Assembly: GCA_001773295.1 (NCBI GenBank)
Contig: MEWG01000020.1
Span: 1-20,188 of the forward strand
Source of the DNA: a candidate division WWE3 bacterium RIFOXYD1_FULL_39_9
Lineage (GTDB): Bacteria > Patescibacteriota > WWE3 > UBA101185 > UBA10185
Direction of reading: 5' to 3'
DNA length: 20,188 bases
In this document: piece after piece, positions 1-7,959 of the stretch
Layout: every line of letters begins with the position of its first letter
How positions within the stretch are numbered: the stretch's first letter is position 1
Translations under genes and position numbers: made by a program
Notes under the pieces: generated by a model
The model's input: the letters and a program-made list of their open reading frames with translations, nothing else
What the model was told of the DNA's origin: nothing
Databases searched by the model: none

Positions 1-3000
1 AGACTTCACGACTCTTTTTATAATGAGGGAACTTTAACTCATATGTACGAGGAGTCATCCTTGTTTTTGGCCAAAGCCTATGCTTTGAAAGAGGATCGGG
101 CCAGTTTAGAAAAATATTTACATTACTCAACTTTATATAGAGGAGACCTTTTTTATATTCAGAATTTGGTCGCTACAATTCAGGCAGGCGCGGCGACTTC
201 AGATCCGAGTCTAATCTCAATTAATCCAAGCACGGGTGCAAACACTAATGCTTCGGTAGCTTTTACAATCACTGGTTTGAATCTTCAAAGCGGCGCTACT
301 GTAAAGCTTGTTTCTGCCGTGAATCCAGACATAAATGCAACAGGAGTCACGTTTGTTTCGAGTAACAGTATAACCGGTTCTTTTGATCTTACCGGAGCTG
401 TACCGGCTATATACAATGTAGTTCTAACAAATCCTGATGCAACAACTGCCAGCTTAATAAATGAATTTACGGTAACCGCGGCGGCCCCAACAATCACAGG
501 TATTACCCCAAACAATGGGTTAAATAATAACGCAGCTGTTGCCGTTACAATTACCGGCACTAATTTCTTGACCGGAGCTACAGTCATGTTGACTGCAACA
601 GGTCAGCCAAATATTACAGCAACAAATGTTGTCGTAGTTGATCCCACAACCATAACTGCAAACTTAGATCTTACCGGTGCGGTCGAAGCAATTTACAATG
701 TGGTTGTTACAAATACCGACACACAGGCCGCCACTTTACCTACAAGTTTTACGGTTACAGCTGTCGGAACATTATCCATCAGCTCAATTACAGACAATAG
801 AGGGGATTACACAGGCGACAATATTCCAAAATATGAAAAATTTGAAATTACATTTGCAGTCAATAATACTTCTGCTACAAATTTGTTTTTCCCGTACGAT
901 GTCTCTACTCCATCAGGAATTACTCCAGGTACCGGCATAAATGTTACTGCGACATTAACTTCACCTTCGGGAACCAGTTATACAATACCTGCCTTTTATT
1001 ACGAAGATTTTACATATGAGATCAGGTCATCTAACGAATGGATTTATCCGGCAGGCAGCGGTAGTTGGAAAGTTAGATTTACACCAAAAGAAGTGGGTAC
1101 TTGGACTTTTAGACTTGACGTGCAAGATTCCAGTGGGACCGCGCAGAGTGCCGACCAAACATTTTCTGTAGTGGATTCCAGTAACAAAGGGTTTGTTCAG
1201 GTCAGCAAAACTGACGCAAGATATTTTGAATTTGAGGATGGATCTTATTTCCCAGGACTTGGGTACAACATGAATTATGACAACATTGATTGGGATAATC
1301 CGGTTCTAAGTAACCAGACTAATTTCCAGACAATGAACCAAAATGGGATACAACTGGTGAGGATGTGGCTATCTCAATGGGCCATCTACGGTTCCAGATG
1401 GAATCCGTGGTACTCAATGCACAACCATTCCGATCAGGCACCAAGAACAGGTATGGATATCTTTGGAGATGCAGTTGAAGGCGAAGTTCCCGTTATGAGA
1501 TTAGCCGCTAACGACACATGGTACGACAATTGTATGTTCTTGGGTTTCGAGAAAAAATCACCTGCAGTAAAGCCAAACACAAATTATAGAGTCCAAGTAC
1601 ATTATCGAATTGGTTCATCTGGGATAACAGGTAGCGGTACATACGGTTTTGTGGCTAAAGTCGGCGGTTGGTTGGACAATTGTAATCAATCAGGCACTGG
1701 AACTGTAATCACCCCATACGATACCGCCTCGACAGCTTGGGAGTATACGACAGGTACCTGGAACTCCGGTTCAAACAACTGGCTTCCGTACTTTTATCTA
1801 GCCGTGGAAAATGCAACAGCAGGAAACGTATTTGTTAGAGAAGTTGCAATACAGGAGGATTTGGGAGGAGGCAATTTCGGGCCAAATATAATAAGCAAAC
1901 CTTCTATGTCCCATTTAACTTATGTTGATCAAAAATATTCTTTCGCGTTTGATAAAGTTTTGGAACTTGCAGAGTCGAACAACATCTATCTCAAACCGGT
2001 ACTACTTGATAAAAGTGAGGATTTCTTTAACAAATTAGATGCTGACGGAACTTTTGGTGCTGATGATGATGTAAATAATTTTTACGGTGAGTATAGAAAC
2101 TTAACAGCAGGTAGATGGTACCAACAAGCGTGGTGGAGATATGCTCAAGCAAGATGGGGATATTCACCAAATATACACTCTTGGGAGTTGTTAAATGAAG
2201 GTGACCCGAACAATTCAAGACATTTTGACATGGCCGACGAATTTGGGATTTACATGCACCAATTTACTCCAAACGACCATTTGATTACCACATCCTTTTG
2301 GACCGGTTTTCCAAGAACTACATTTTGGGCAAACGCCAGTTATCCGAATTTAGATTACGCCGATATTCATGAATATGACGCGTTGGATATGGACACAACC
2401 CATTACTACGATACTGCGCTTTCTACCTATAATGTAAGTCAGGCAAGAGGTGCTTTGGAAACCGGAGGCGTTGGTAAACCTGTAATGAGAGGCGAGACAG
2501 GATTTCCGGAATCACAAAATCAAACAGTACAGTCAGATGACGAAATTACTTTAGATACAAACGGTGTGTGGCTTCACAATTATATTTGGGGTCAAATTAA
2601 CGACGGAGGATTAATAGAGTCATATTGGTATGAGGATCAGCACATTTACAGAGGCGCCGTAGATCACCGCCCGTTATTTAAAGATTTTTACGACTTTATC
2701 GTCGATATTCCATTAAACAATGGAAATTATGTAGACGCATCCGCGACATCTTCAGCAGCACATGTTAGAACATGGGGACAAAAAGATACAACAAACGGCA
2801 GAGGTCACATTTGGATACAAAATGTAAATCATATTTGGTGCGCTGTTGTTGGTGGAATTTCCGGATGCCCTGTTACTTGGAACAGTGTGAGTTTATCAGG
2901 TACGGTCACATTGACCGGTTTTGCCGCAAACTCTGATTACGCATTAGATATTTGGGAGTTTGATAATACAGTTGCCTTAACACGTTCCACCGCATCAGTT

Positions 3001-5208
3001 TCGAGTGATGCTTCCGGTAACATTGTCCTAGACCTTTCAACACTTGCTGATGCAGATACAGCAGATATGGGAGTTAAATTAAGTCTGACCGGAGCCACAC
3101 CTCCTCCTCCGCCACCAGTTGTAGCACCTGCACCAACCGTTACTTCAATATCGCCATCAACCGGTGAAAACACACTCAGTTCATTGGCGTTTACAATTAC
3201 AGGAACTGACTTAGTCAGCGGGGCTTCAGTGAGGCTAATATTGGCAGGTTCTTCGGATATTAACGCAACATCTGAAACCGTAGTTTCCTCAACTTCATTA
3301 ACCGGTACATTTGACTTAACAGGAGCAACAGCAGGTACCTATTCGGTAGTGGTAACAAATCCTGATACGCAAACACACACGTTGAGCAATGCCTTTACAG
3401 TCACCGCTCCCGCGCCTCCACCACCAGCACCGGCTATAACAAACATTTCTCCATCTACAGGAGAAAATACACAAAGCGCCCTTTCGTTTACATTGACCGG
3501 AACCGACTTTGTCAGCGGGGCTTCAGTAATACTAACTTTGGCAGGCTCACCTACTATAAATGCAACAGCCGAGACAGTCTCGTCCCCAACAACTTTGACG
3601 GGATCCTTTAATCTATCAGGAGCAACAGCAGGGACCTATTCGCTAGTTGTTACGAACCCTGACACACAGGCATATACACTGAGTAATGCGTTTACAATAA
3701 CTGCACCTGCGCCAACAGTATCAGGTATCTCCCCATCTACAGGTGAGAATACACAAAATGCTCTTTCATTTACATTAACGGGTAACTATTTTGTCAGTGG
3801 AGCCTCAGTGAGACTAACTTTGGCAGGTTCACCGGATATTAATGCTGCTTCTGAAAGCGTATCTTCATCGACTACACTGACAGGAACGCTAGATCTGACA
3901 TCAGCTACAGCAGGCACCTATTCGCTAGTTGTTACAAATCCTGACACGCAGACGTATACTTTGAACAACGCCTTCATAGTGACGGCACCTGCACCTCCTC
4001 CGCCACCACCAGCTCCCGATCCCGATCCGGTTCCTGCCGCTGCGCCAGTAATAACAAGCATATCGCCAACAACAGGCGAGAGTGGTCAAAATTCTGTGCA
4101 GTTTACATTAACCGGAACAGATTTTGTTAGCGGAGCTTCAGTAACTTTAACTAGGGCTAACTCAACGATTATAGCCGCAGCTGCCGAGTCAGTTGTATCT
4201 TCAACTTCATTAACCGGGACATTTGACTTAACAGGTGCGTCTGCAGGCAACTATTCGGTTGTAATTACAAATCCGGATGCTCAGACACATACATTGAATA
4301 ATTCTTTTAGAGTTACCAACCCGCCTCCGGCACCTGCTCCAGCACCAACACCTGATCCAGAGCCCGATCCGGACCCTGTAGTCTCCACACCTCCAACTGT
4401 AAATGCAATTACACCTACAAGTGCCGATGACGGTAAATCTTCGTTAGTACTTTCTGTTGCCGGAACAAATTTTGCGGACGGCGCTGTCTTGAGTTTAACT
4501 AGGGACGGGTTAGCTTCAATTACTGCAAATAGAACAACGGTACACAGCAGCACTAGCATTTCTGCAACAGTAAATATAAAAGGCAGACCTCTTGGGGTAG
4601 AAAACATTGTGGTCACAAATCCAAACGGACAGTCCGGTACGTTTTCTAACGCTTTAACCATTACAAAGAGCAGCACAAGCAGTTCCAAATCAAGCTCTAA
4701 GTCAAAATCTAAGTCCAAGTCCAGATCATCTTCAAGTAAGAAAAAATCTAGTTCCAAATCACCTTCAGGACCTATCACCCTGACTAAGATAAACGGAAGT
4801 AGCGTCGCAACGATAACCTCGTCATCTAAACCTTGGAATACTTACTACACTAATAATGCTCAACCGTGGTTCTACGGAACTGGCGAGACAAACGGAACTA
4901 AAGTTGAAGTGTTCTCATGGTTCGGTAAGTCATTGTGCAAGGCAGTAGTATCCGGTGGCGCTTGGGCATGCTCACCTACATCGAAAATGGATATTAAAAT
5001 ACACAGAATCGACATTAAATACGGTTCAAAATTCTTACCACCGTTCAATTTAAGGGTAGGAGGTGTTTACTACACAAATACATGGACACCTAGTGTAACG
5101 ACAACTACAACATCTAGAACTACTTCTTCATCTCCTACTACACCGGTATTTACAGTACCAACAAAGACACCTGTAAATAGTGTGTTTGGAAAGTACCTCC
5201 GCAGGTAA
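1..5208 (+). CDS. Giant multidomain surface glycosidase (clan GH-A) with IPT/TIG repeats, 5'-partial
   Basis: The frame is open to the left edge, so the N-terminus is missing; residues here are numbered from the ATG at 43, which is probably internal. Order: a helical tail of an unseen domain (to about 50); two IPT/TIG-like Ig repeats (54-243); a DUF5060-like beta domain (about 244-382); a GH-A type catalytic domain (about 383-930); five IPT-like repeats (1031-1541) separated by Pro/Asp-rich linkers; a Ser/Lys-rich stretch (1542-1573); a bacterial Ig-like domain with two Cys; and a Thr/Ser-rich end. E719 in WELLNEGDP fits the GH-A acid/base after strand 4 and E818 in MRGETGFPES fits the nucleophile after strand 7. 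A beta-rich segment (about 470-620) interrupts the barrel and may be a carbohydrate-binding insertion. It probably hydrolyses an extracellular beta-glycan; the substrate is unknown. No LPXTG motif or C-terminal TM segment is seen. The glycosidase class is fairly secure, the exact family is not. Confidence 0.85.
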   Translation, partial: RLHDSFYNEGTLTHMYEESSLFLAKAYALKEDRASLEKYLHYSTLYRGDLFYIQNLVATIQAGAATSDPSLISINPSTGANTNASVAFTITGLNLQSGATVKLVSAVNPDINATGVTFVSSNSITGSFDLTGAVPAIYNVVLTNPDATTASLINEFTVTAAAPTITGITPNNGLNNNAAVAVTITGTNFLTGATVMLTATGQPNITATNVVVVDPTTITANLDLTGAVEAIYNVVVTNTDTQAATLPTSFTVTAVGTLSISSITDNRGDYTGDNIPKYEKFEITFAVNNTSATNLFFPYDVSTPSGITPGTGINVTATLTSPSGTSYTIPAFYYEDFTYEIRSSNEWIYPAGSGSWKVRFTPKEVGTWTFRLDVQDSSGTAQSADQTFSVVDSSNKGFVQVSKTDARYFEFEDGSYFPGLGYNMNYDNIDWDNPVLSNQTNFQTMNQNGIQLVRMWLSQWAIYGSRWNPWYSMHNHSDQAPRTGMDIFGDAVEGEVPVMRLAANDTWYDNCMFLGFEKKSPAVKPNTNYRVQVHYRIGSSGITGSGTYGFVAKVGGWLDNCNQSGTGTVITPYDTASTAWEYTTGTWNSGSNNWLPYFYLAVENATAGNVFVREVAIQEDLGGGNFGPNIISKPSMSHLTYVDQKYSFAFDKVLELAESNNIYLKPVLLDKSEDFFNKLDADGTFGADDDVNNFYGEYRNLTAGRWYQQAWWRYAQARWGYSPNIHSWELLNEGDPNNSRHFDMADEFGIYMHQFTPNDHLITTSFWTGFPRTTFWANASYPNLDYADIHEYDALDMDTTHYYDTALSTYNVSQARGALETGGVGKPVMRGETGFPESQNQTVQSDDEITLDTNGVWLHNYIWGQINDGGLIESYWYEDQHIYRGAVDHRPLFKDFYDFIVDIPLNNGNYVDASATSSAAHVRTWGQKDTTNGRGHIWIQNVNHIWCAVVGGISGCPVTWNSVSLSGTVTLTGFAANSDYALDIWEFDNTVALTRSTASVSSDASGNIVLDLSTLADADTADMGVKLSLTGATPPPPPPVVAPAPTVTSISPSTGENTLSSLAFTITGTDLVSGASVRLILAGSSDINATSETVVSSTSLTGTFDLTGATAGTYSVVVTNPDTQTHTLSNAFTVTAPAPPPPAPAITNISPSTGENTQSALSFTLTGTDFVSGASVILTLAGSPTINATAETVSSPTTLTGSFNLSGATAGTYSLVVTNPDTQAYTLSNAFTITAPAPTVSGISPSTGENTQNALSFTLTGNYFVSGASVRLTLAGSPDINAASESVSSSTTLTGTLDLTSATAGTYSLVVTNPDTQTYTLNNAFIVTAPAPPPPPPAPDPDPVPAAAPVITSISPTTGESGQNSVQFTLTGTDFVSGASVTLTRANSTIIAAAAESVVSSTSLTGTFDLTGASAGNYSVVITNPDAQTHTLNNSFRVTNPPPAPAPAPTPDPEPDPDPVVSTPPTVNAITPTSADDGKSSLVLSVAGTNFADGAVLSLTRDGLASITANRTTVHSSTSISATVNIKGRPLGVENIVVTNPNGQSGTFSNALTITKSSTSSSKSSSKSKSKSKSRSSSSKKKSSSKSPSGPITLTKINGSSVATITSSSKPWNTYYTNNAQPWFYGTGETNGTKVEVFSWFGKSLCKAVVSGGAWACSPTSKMDIKIHRIDIKYGSKFLPPFNLRVGGVYYTNTWTPSVTTTTTSRTTSSSPTTPVFTVPTKTPVNSVFGKYLRR
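3133..4665 (+). repeat. Five tandem IPT/TIG-like coding repeats with Pro-rich linkers
   Basis: Five units of about 90 residues each begin with a motif like ISPSTGENT and contain TFDLTGATAG followed by VTNPDTQT. Units 1-4 are very similar in protein, and share near-identical DNA blocks such as the one encoding GTDFVSGAS; unit 5 is more diverged. Linkers are Pro/Ala runs or Pro-Asp-Pro-Glu runs of variable length. Two older copies of the same fold lie at about 202-771, before the catalytic domain. The units look like a stalk lifting the enzyme off the cell surface, and the closeness of the copies suggests recent duplication. Confidence 0.85.
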
Positions 5209-5253
5209 ACTCTAGAAGCTACGGATTGTTTATAGTTTATAGTGAGAATTTAG

Positions 5254-5934
5254 TTACTCTAAAGTGTTTAACTCCATATCAATACTTATTTCTCTTGTTG
5301 TCTCATCAGGGTGGTTCACAAGCTCTAAAATAACATTCTTTTCGCGTTTTCCGGCTACAGTCAGAGTATAACTTGCTGCGCCTTGGGAAAACGAAGCTAA
5401 GACCTCAGATTCGTATTCTTTTAATATTTCACCGGTAGTGTCATCTACGATTGCAACTTTATTATTGTCAGTATCTGTACTGTAAATTACTAAAAGTTTA
5501 TTTATCCCATCCATTACTGTAAAGTCATTGATTACTTTATTTTGGAAGATAGTTATTTTTTCACCAGACGGTTTTATGACTGCAATGTTTTCGTAGTAAG
5601 TATTCCATTTAGGTGTCCCGTTTGATTCGTTTTCAACATAAATTGATTTAATATAGACAGAATTGTTTGCTTTTATTATGTTGTTATCTTGATCCCTGTT
5701 CACATAACCGGTTTCTATCACCTTTTTGCTCTCTGTCGTTTCACATAAAATATCAATTTTGTCGTCCGCAGTTCTTAGATAATCGATTTTTATACAGGAA
5801 TCTTCCGACAATTTATATGAGGTGACGTATTCGTCAGGTGTCAGATTAGGTGTTGCTGGGTAGTACGGTGGGACAACATAACCCAAAAGACCGTTAATAA
5901 AATTTACAATGGCGAAGAATATAACTTTTATCAT
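5254..5934 (-). CDS. Secreted or membrane-anchored protein of unknown function
   Basis: A 226-residue protein I do not recognise. The first 20 or so residues (MIKVIFFAIVNFINGLLGYVV) are hydrophobic and could be a signal peptide or N-terminal anchor, although the usual basic region is only one Lys. The rest is polar and rich in predicted beta strands, with phrases such as IAVIKPSGEKITIF and KVAIVDDTTGEILKEY that recall beta-propeller-like or WD-type repeats without a diagnostic motif. It has two Cys residues near the start of the mature part. It converges on the giant glycosidase with only 45 bases between the stop codons and no clear terminator. No SD is visible upstream. It may share a transcript with the methyltransferase, which ends 60 bases upstream. 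Confidence 0.6.
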   Translation of the reverse strand: MIKVIFFAIVNFINGLLGYVVPPYYPATPNLTPDEYVTSYKLSEDSCIKIDYLRTADDKIDILCETTESKKVIETGYVNRDQDNNIIKANNSVYIKSIYVENESNGTPKWNTYYENIAVIKPSGEKITIFQNKVINDFTVMDGINKLLVIYSTDTDNNKVAIVDDTTGEILKEYESEVLASFSQGAASYTLTVAGKREKNVILELVNHPDETTREISIDMELNTLE

Positions 5935-5994
5935 ATTGGTTTATTTTATGATATCAAACTTGCTAAAAAGCGTATAGATCATACCAAAGTATAT

Positions 5995-6930
5995 CTATAT
6001 ATTATGAGAATTTCTTTCCCAAAAAACGTTATCGGAGTAACCTTGGATCTTGCTATCTTTGTCCGCTAATCCAAGTCTCTTTTCAGCAAGCAGGCAGTAA
6101 TATTCATCAATTTCAATTCCAAAATATTTTCTGCCTAACTTCTTTGCAGTAACGGAAGTAGTACCCGTTCCCAAAAACGGATCAAATACAAAATCTCCGG
6201 GTTTTGAACTAGCTAAAATAATTTTTGCGATTAATTTTTCCGGTTTTTGTGTAGGATGCTCTGTGTTTTCAGGCATAGACCAGAAAGGAATCGTAATGTC
6301 CGTCCAGATGTTAGATGGATAAGTTAATCTATACTTGCCGCCAGAGTCAGTTTCCCAGTCTTTTGGTTTTCCTACCTCATCTTTGTAAGGAGCAATGACT
6401 TTCTTTTTAAGTTTTACAGCCTCAGGATTAAAGTAATAATCATTTGAATTTGTCGCGAACCAGATATCTTCGGTACAATTTTTCCAATTAGTCTTAGACC
6501 CTCTGCCCTTTTCTCTTTCCCAAGTGATTCGATTTCTGACAATAAAGTGTTTTTTAAGCACGTTATAAACAGGAGCTGAAGATTTCCAATCACAGCATAC
6601 ATAGATCGATGCTGTTTTTTTAAGTGTTTTAATAATTTTGGTTAACCAGCTGTTTAACCAAGTTTCGTATGCTAAGTCATTAGATTCCTTAAAGATTGTT
6701 GAATTAAATGTTTTTGTAAGATTGTACGGAGGGTCAATAAACAGAAGATCAACAAAATTCTCGGGAAGAAAGTTTACTGCCTCAAACAGATCTTGGTTGA
6801 TTGTTTTATTTGTGATTTCTTCAACCGAAGTATTTTTTGTTAACTTATGCAATTTTTGTTGAGTTATTAATTTTTCCTCAGTGGTAATATCTATTGTTCT
6901 ATTTCTTGGTGCTTTTGTTAAATTTTTCAT
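5995..6930 (-). CDS. Solitary beta-class site-specific DNA methyltransferase (probably N6-adenine)
   Basis: A 311-residue SAM-dependent amino-methyltransferase. Catalytic motif IV is DPPY at residues 66-69, and the SAM-binding motif I (FDPFLGTGTT) is near the C-terminus at about 249-258, preceded by HPTQKP at 225-230. Motif IV before motif I is the beta-class order seen in CcrM, M.HinfI and M.RsrI. DPPY favours N6-adenine over N4-cytosine methylation, though this is not absolute. The region between the motifs (about 140-215), with many aromatic and basic residues, would hold target recognition. The length is normal. No restriction endonuclease or specificity subunit is nearby, so it may act in regulation, in host-type epigenetic marking or as a relic of a restriction-modification system. 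It is divergent from the GC-rich gene at 7107. The recognition sequence cannot be read from the protein. Confidence 0.92.
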   Translation of the reverse strand: MKNLTKAPRNRTIDITTEEKLITQQKLHKLTKNTSVEEITNKTINQDLFEAVNFLPENFVDLLFIDPPYNLTKTFNSTIFKESNDLAYETWLNSWLTKIIKTLKKTASIYVCCDWKSSAPVYNVLKKHFIVRNRITWEREKGRGSKTNWKNCTEDIWFATNSNDYYFNPEAVKLKKKVIAPYKDEVGKPKDWETDSGGKYRLTYPSNIWTDITIPFWSMPENTEHPTQKPEKLIAKIILASSKPGDFVFDPFLGTGTTSVTAKKLGRKYFGIEIDEYYCLLAEKRLGLADKDSKIQGYSDNVFWERNSHNI

Positions 6931-6951
6931 AAGTTTTTAGTACCCATCAGC

Positions 6952-6960
6952 ATTATATCA
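6952..6960 (-). promoter_or_regulatory. Extended -10 promoter for the methyltransferase gene
   Basis: Read on the minus strand this is TGATATAAT, a TGn-extended perfect -10 hexamer. It gives a predicted start about 15 nt before the ATG. No good -35 is seen, which is acceptable for an extended -10 element. No SD lies in the short leader. Confidence 0.5.
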
Positions 6961-7025
6961 GTCAACTTGTTTGAGTTTTGGACTTATTGAGGCGGAACTC
7001 TTAGTTTTGGTTGTCGGCCCTAAAA

Positions 7026-7053
7026 TTGAAAAAATAGACCTATAATATATAAT
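7026..7053 (+). promoter_or_regulatory. Sigma70-type promoter for the secreted protein at 7107
   Basis: TTGAAA (7026-7031) and TATAAT (7048-7053) are separated by 16 bases. Transcription would start near 7060, giving a leader of about 47 nt. The leader carries a strong Shine-Dalgarno AGAGGAGG at 7094-7101, five bases before the ATG. A second TATAAT at 7041 overlaps but has poor spacing. Confidence 0.65.
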
Positions 7054-7106
7054 GTAGTCACTCCAGTTAGGAGATTTAAAAATCTTAGAACCAAGAGGAG
7101 GTTCAA

Positions 7107-7835
7107 ATGAAGAAATTGAGAGGGTATGTATGTTTAGGGGTTGTTTTGGCGGTGTTGCTCTCTTGCTTGAACGGCCAGGCTCTTGCTAAGCCTGATGACG
7201 TATTGGCCTTTTACGGTCCTACCGAGCTTCTGGTCAACGAAACCGGAATGTTCCGCGCCGTGTGGAATGGTCCGGAGGAGACGTTAGAATGGAGCTGGAA
7301 TGTAGGCGAAGGTTGGACCGTTTGGCAGATGGACCAGAACTTTAACTATAGTACTAGCCGTGAGTTTATGGCCGAAGAGACTGCCACCCGGTTGCTTATG
7401 GTCCGTGCTCGTATGAACTTCAACGACGCGTTGATTTACACAGCTTCAAAGACCGTGGAGATAACCGAAGATGGTGTGTATTTAGGCACAATGACACTGA
7501 TTGTTGGCAACCAGCTTTACATGGACACATCCATTGGGGTGTACCCAGAGTTCGACACTAGCTGGAACTACCTTGGTAGTTTCGAGGTGAATTCCGTGCC
7601 ATATGAATTGGACTTCGTATTCATGAACCGGGTTGTAGACCTTGACTTGCTGGTCGAGCCTTATGCGGAACCGCAGGTATTTACAACATTGCATAGTTAC
7701 GGCACGATCGGCGAAAGTACAAAATACTTCCCGATTGATTCAGGCGACTTCCTGTTTCTGCGTTCCGTGAACGTTGCGTTTAGGGTTACTCGCGAATACA
7801 AGTTCGATCTATTCCTCCCGCTGACCAATCGTTAA
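7107..7835 (+). CDS. Secreted protein of unknown function with atypical GC-rich codon use
   Basis: A 242-residue protein with a clear export signal: MKKLRG, then a hydrophobic core to about residue 20, then a type I cleavage motif ending QALA before KPDD. LLSC at about residue 19 could be a lipobox, but Leu at -2 is unusual, so the type I signal is preferred. The mature protein is mostly beta and begins with an Ig/PKD-like pattern (tryptophans in WSWNVGEGWTVWQM), followed by a second beta domain. I know of no family for it. Two rows I counted by hand are about 55% G+C, against about 30-42% in rows of neighbouring genes. Nine of eleven Arg codons are CGN, whereas most neighbours favour AGA. 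A strong SD sits five bases before the ATG and a hairpin follows the stop. This pattern recurs in the gene at 12819 and suggests separate ancestry or selection for high expression. Confidence 0.85.
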   Translation: MKKLRGYVCLGVVLAVLLSCLNGQALAKPDDVLAFYGPTELLVNETGMFRAVWNGPEETLEWSWNVGEGWTVWQMDQNFNYSTSREFMAEETATRLLMVRARMNFNDALIYTASKTVEITEDGVYLGTMTLIVGNQLYMDTSIGVYPEFDTSWNYLGSFEVNSVPYELDFVFMNRVVDLDLLVEPYAEPQVFTTLHSYGTIGESTKYFPIDSGDFLFLRSVNVAFRVTREYKFDLFLPLTNR

Positions 7836-7854
7836 AAATATCAGCGGGCAATTC

Positions 7855-7880
7855 GGGCCATGTGTAGCAAAACATGGCCC
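7855..7880 (+). terminator. GC-rich hairpin after the secreted-protein gene
   Basis: GGGCCATGT (7855-7863) pairs perfectly with ACATGGCCC (7872-7880) across an 8-nt loop. An outer AGCG/CGCT pair (7843-7846 with 7881-7884) could extend it. It starts 20 bases after the stop codon. There is no T-tract, so it may be a Rho-independent terminator of poor type or an mRNA 3'-end stabiliser. Confidence 0.45.
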
Positions 7881-7944
7881 CGCTCTAGCTAATCCCGTAA
7901 AATCATTTAATTTTCACTTATCTAATCTCTATCTTCTGCTAAAC

Positions 7945-7952
7945 TATATATA
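7945..7952 (+). promoter_or_regulatory. Candidate -10 for the kinase operon, leaderless
   Basis: A TATATATA stretch lies 7-9 bases before the GTG at 7960, which would place the transcription start at or next to the start codon. No convincing -35 is seen; TTTTCA-like sequence is about 30 bases upstream. Weak on its own but consistent with similar placement at 11694, 12734 and 15564. Confidence 0.35.
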
Positions 7953-7959
7953 GGTATTT

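Noticed and set aside
4281..4778. A 165-codon open frame on the minus strand across the Pro/Asp and Ser/Lys linkers
   Set aside because: Its low-complexity sequence (Gly-Ser, Leu-Asp runs) is the direct complement of the linker codons in the giant gene; no SD or promoter.
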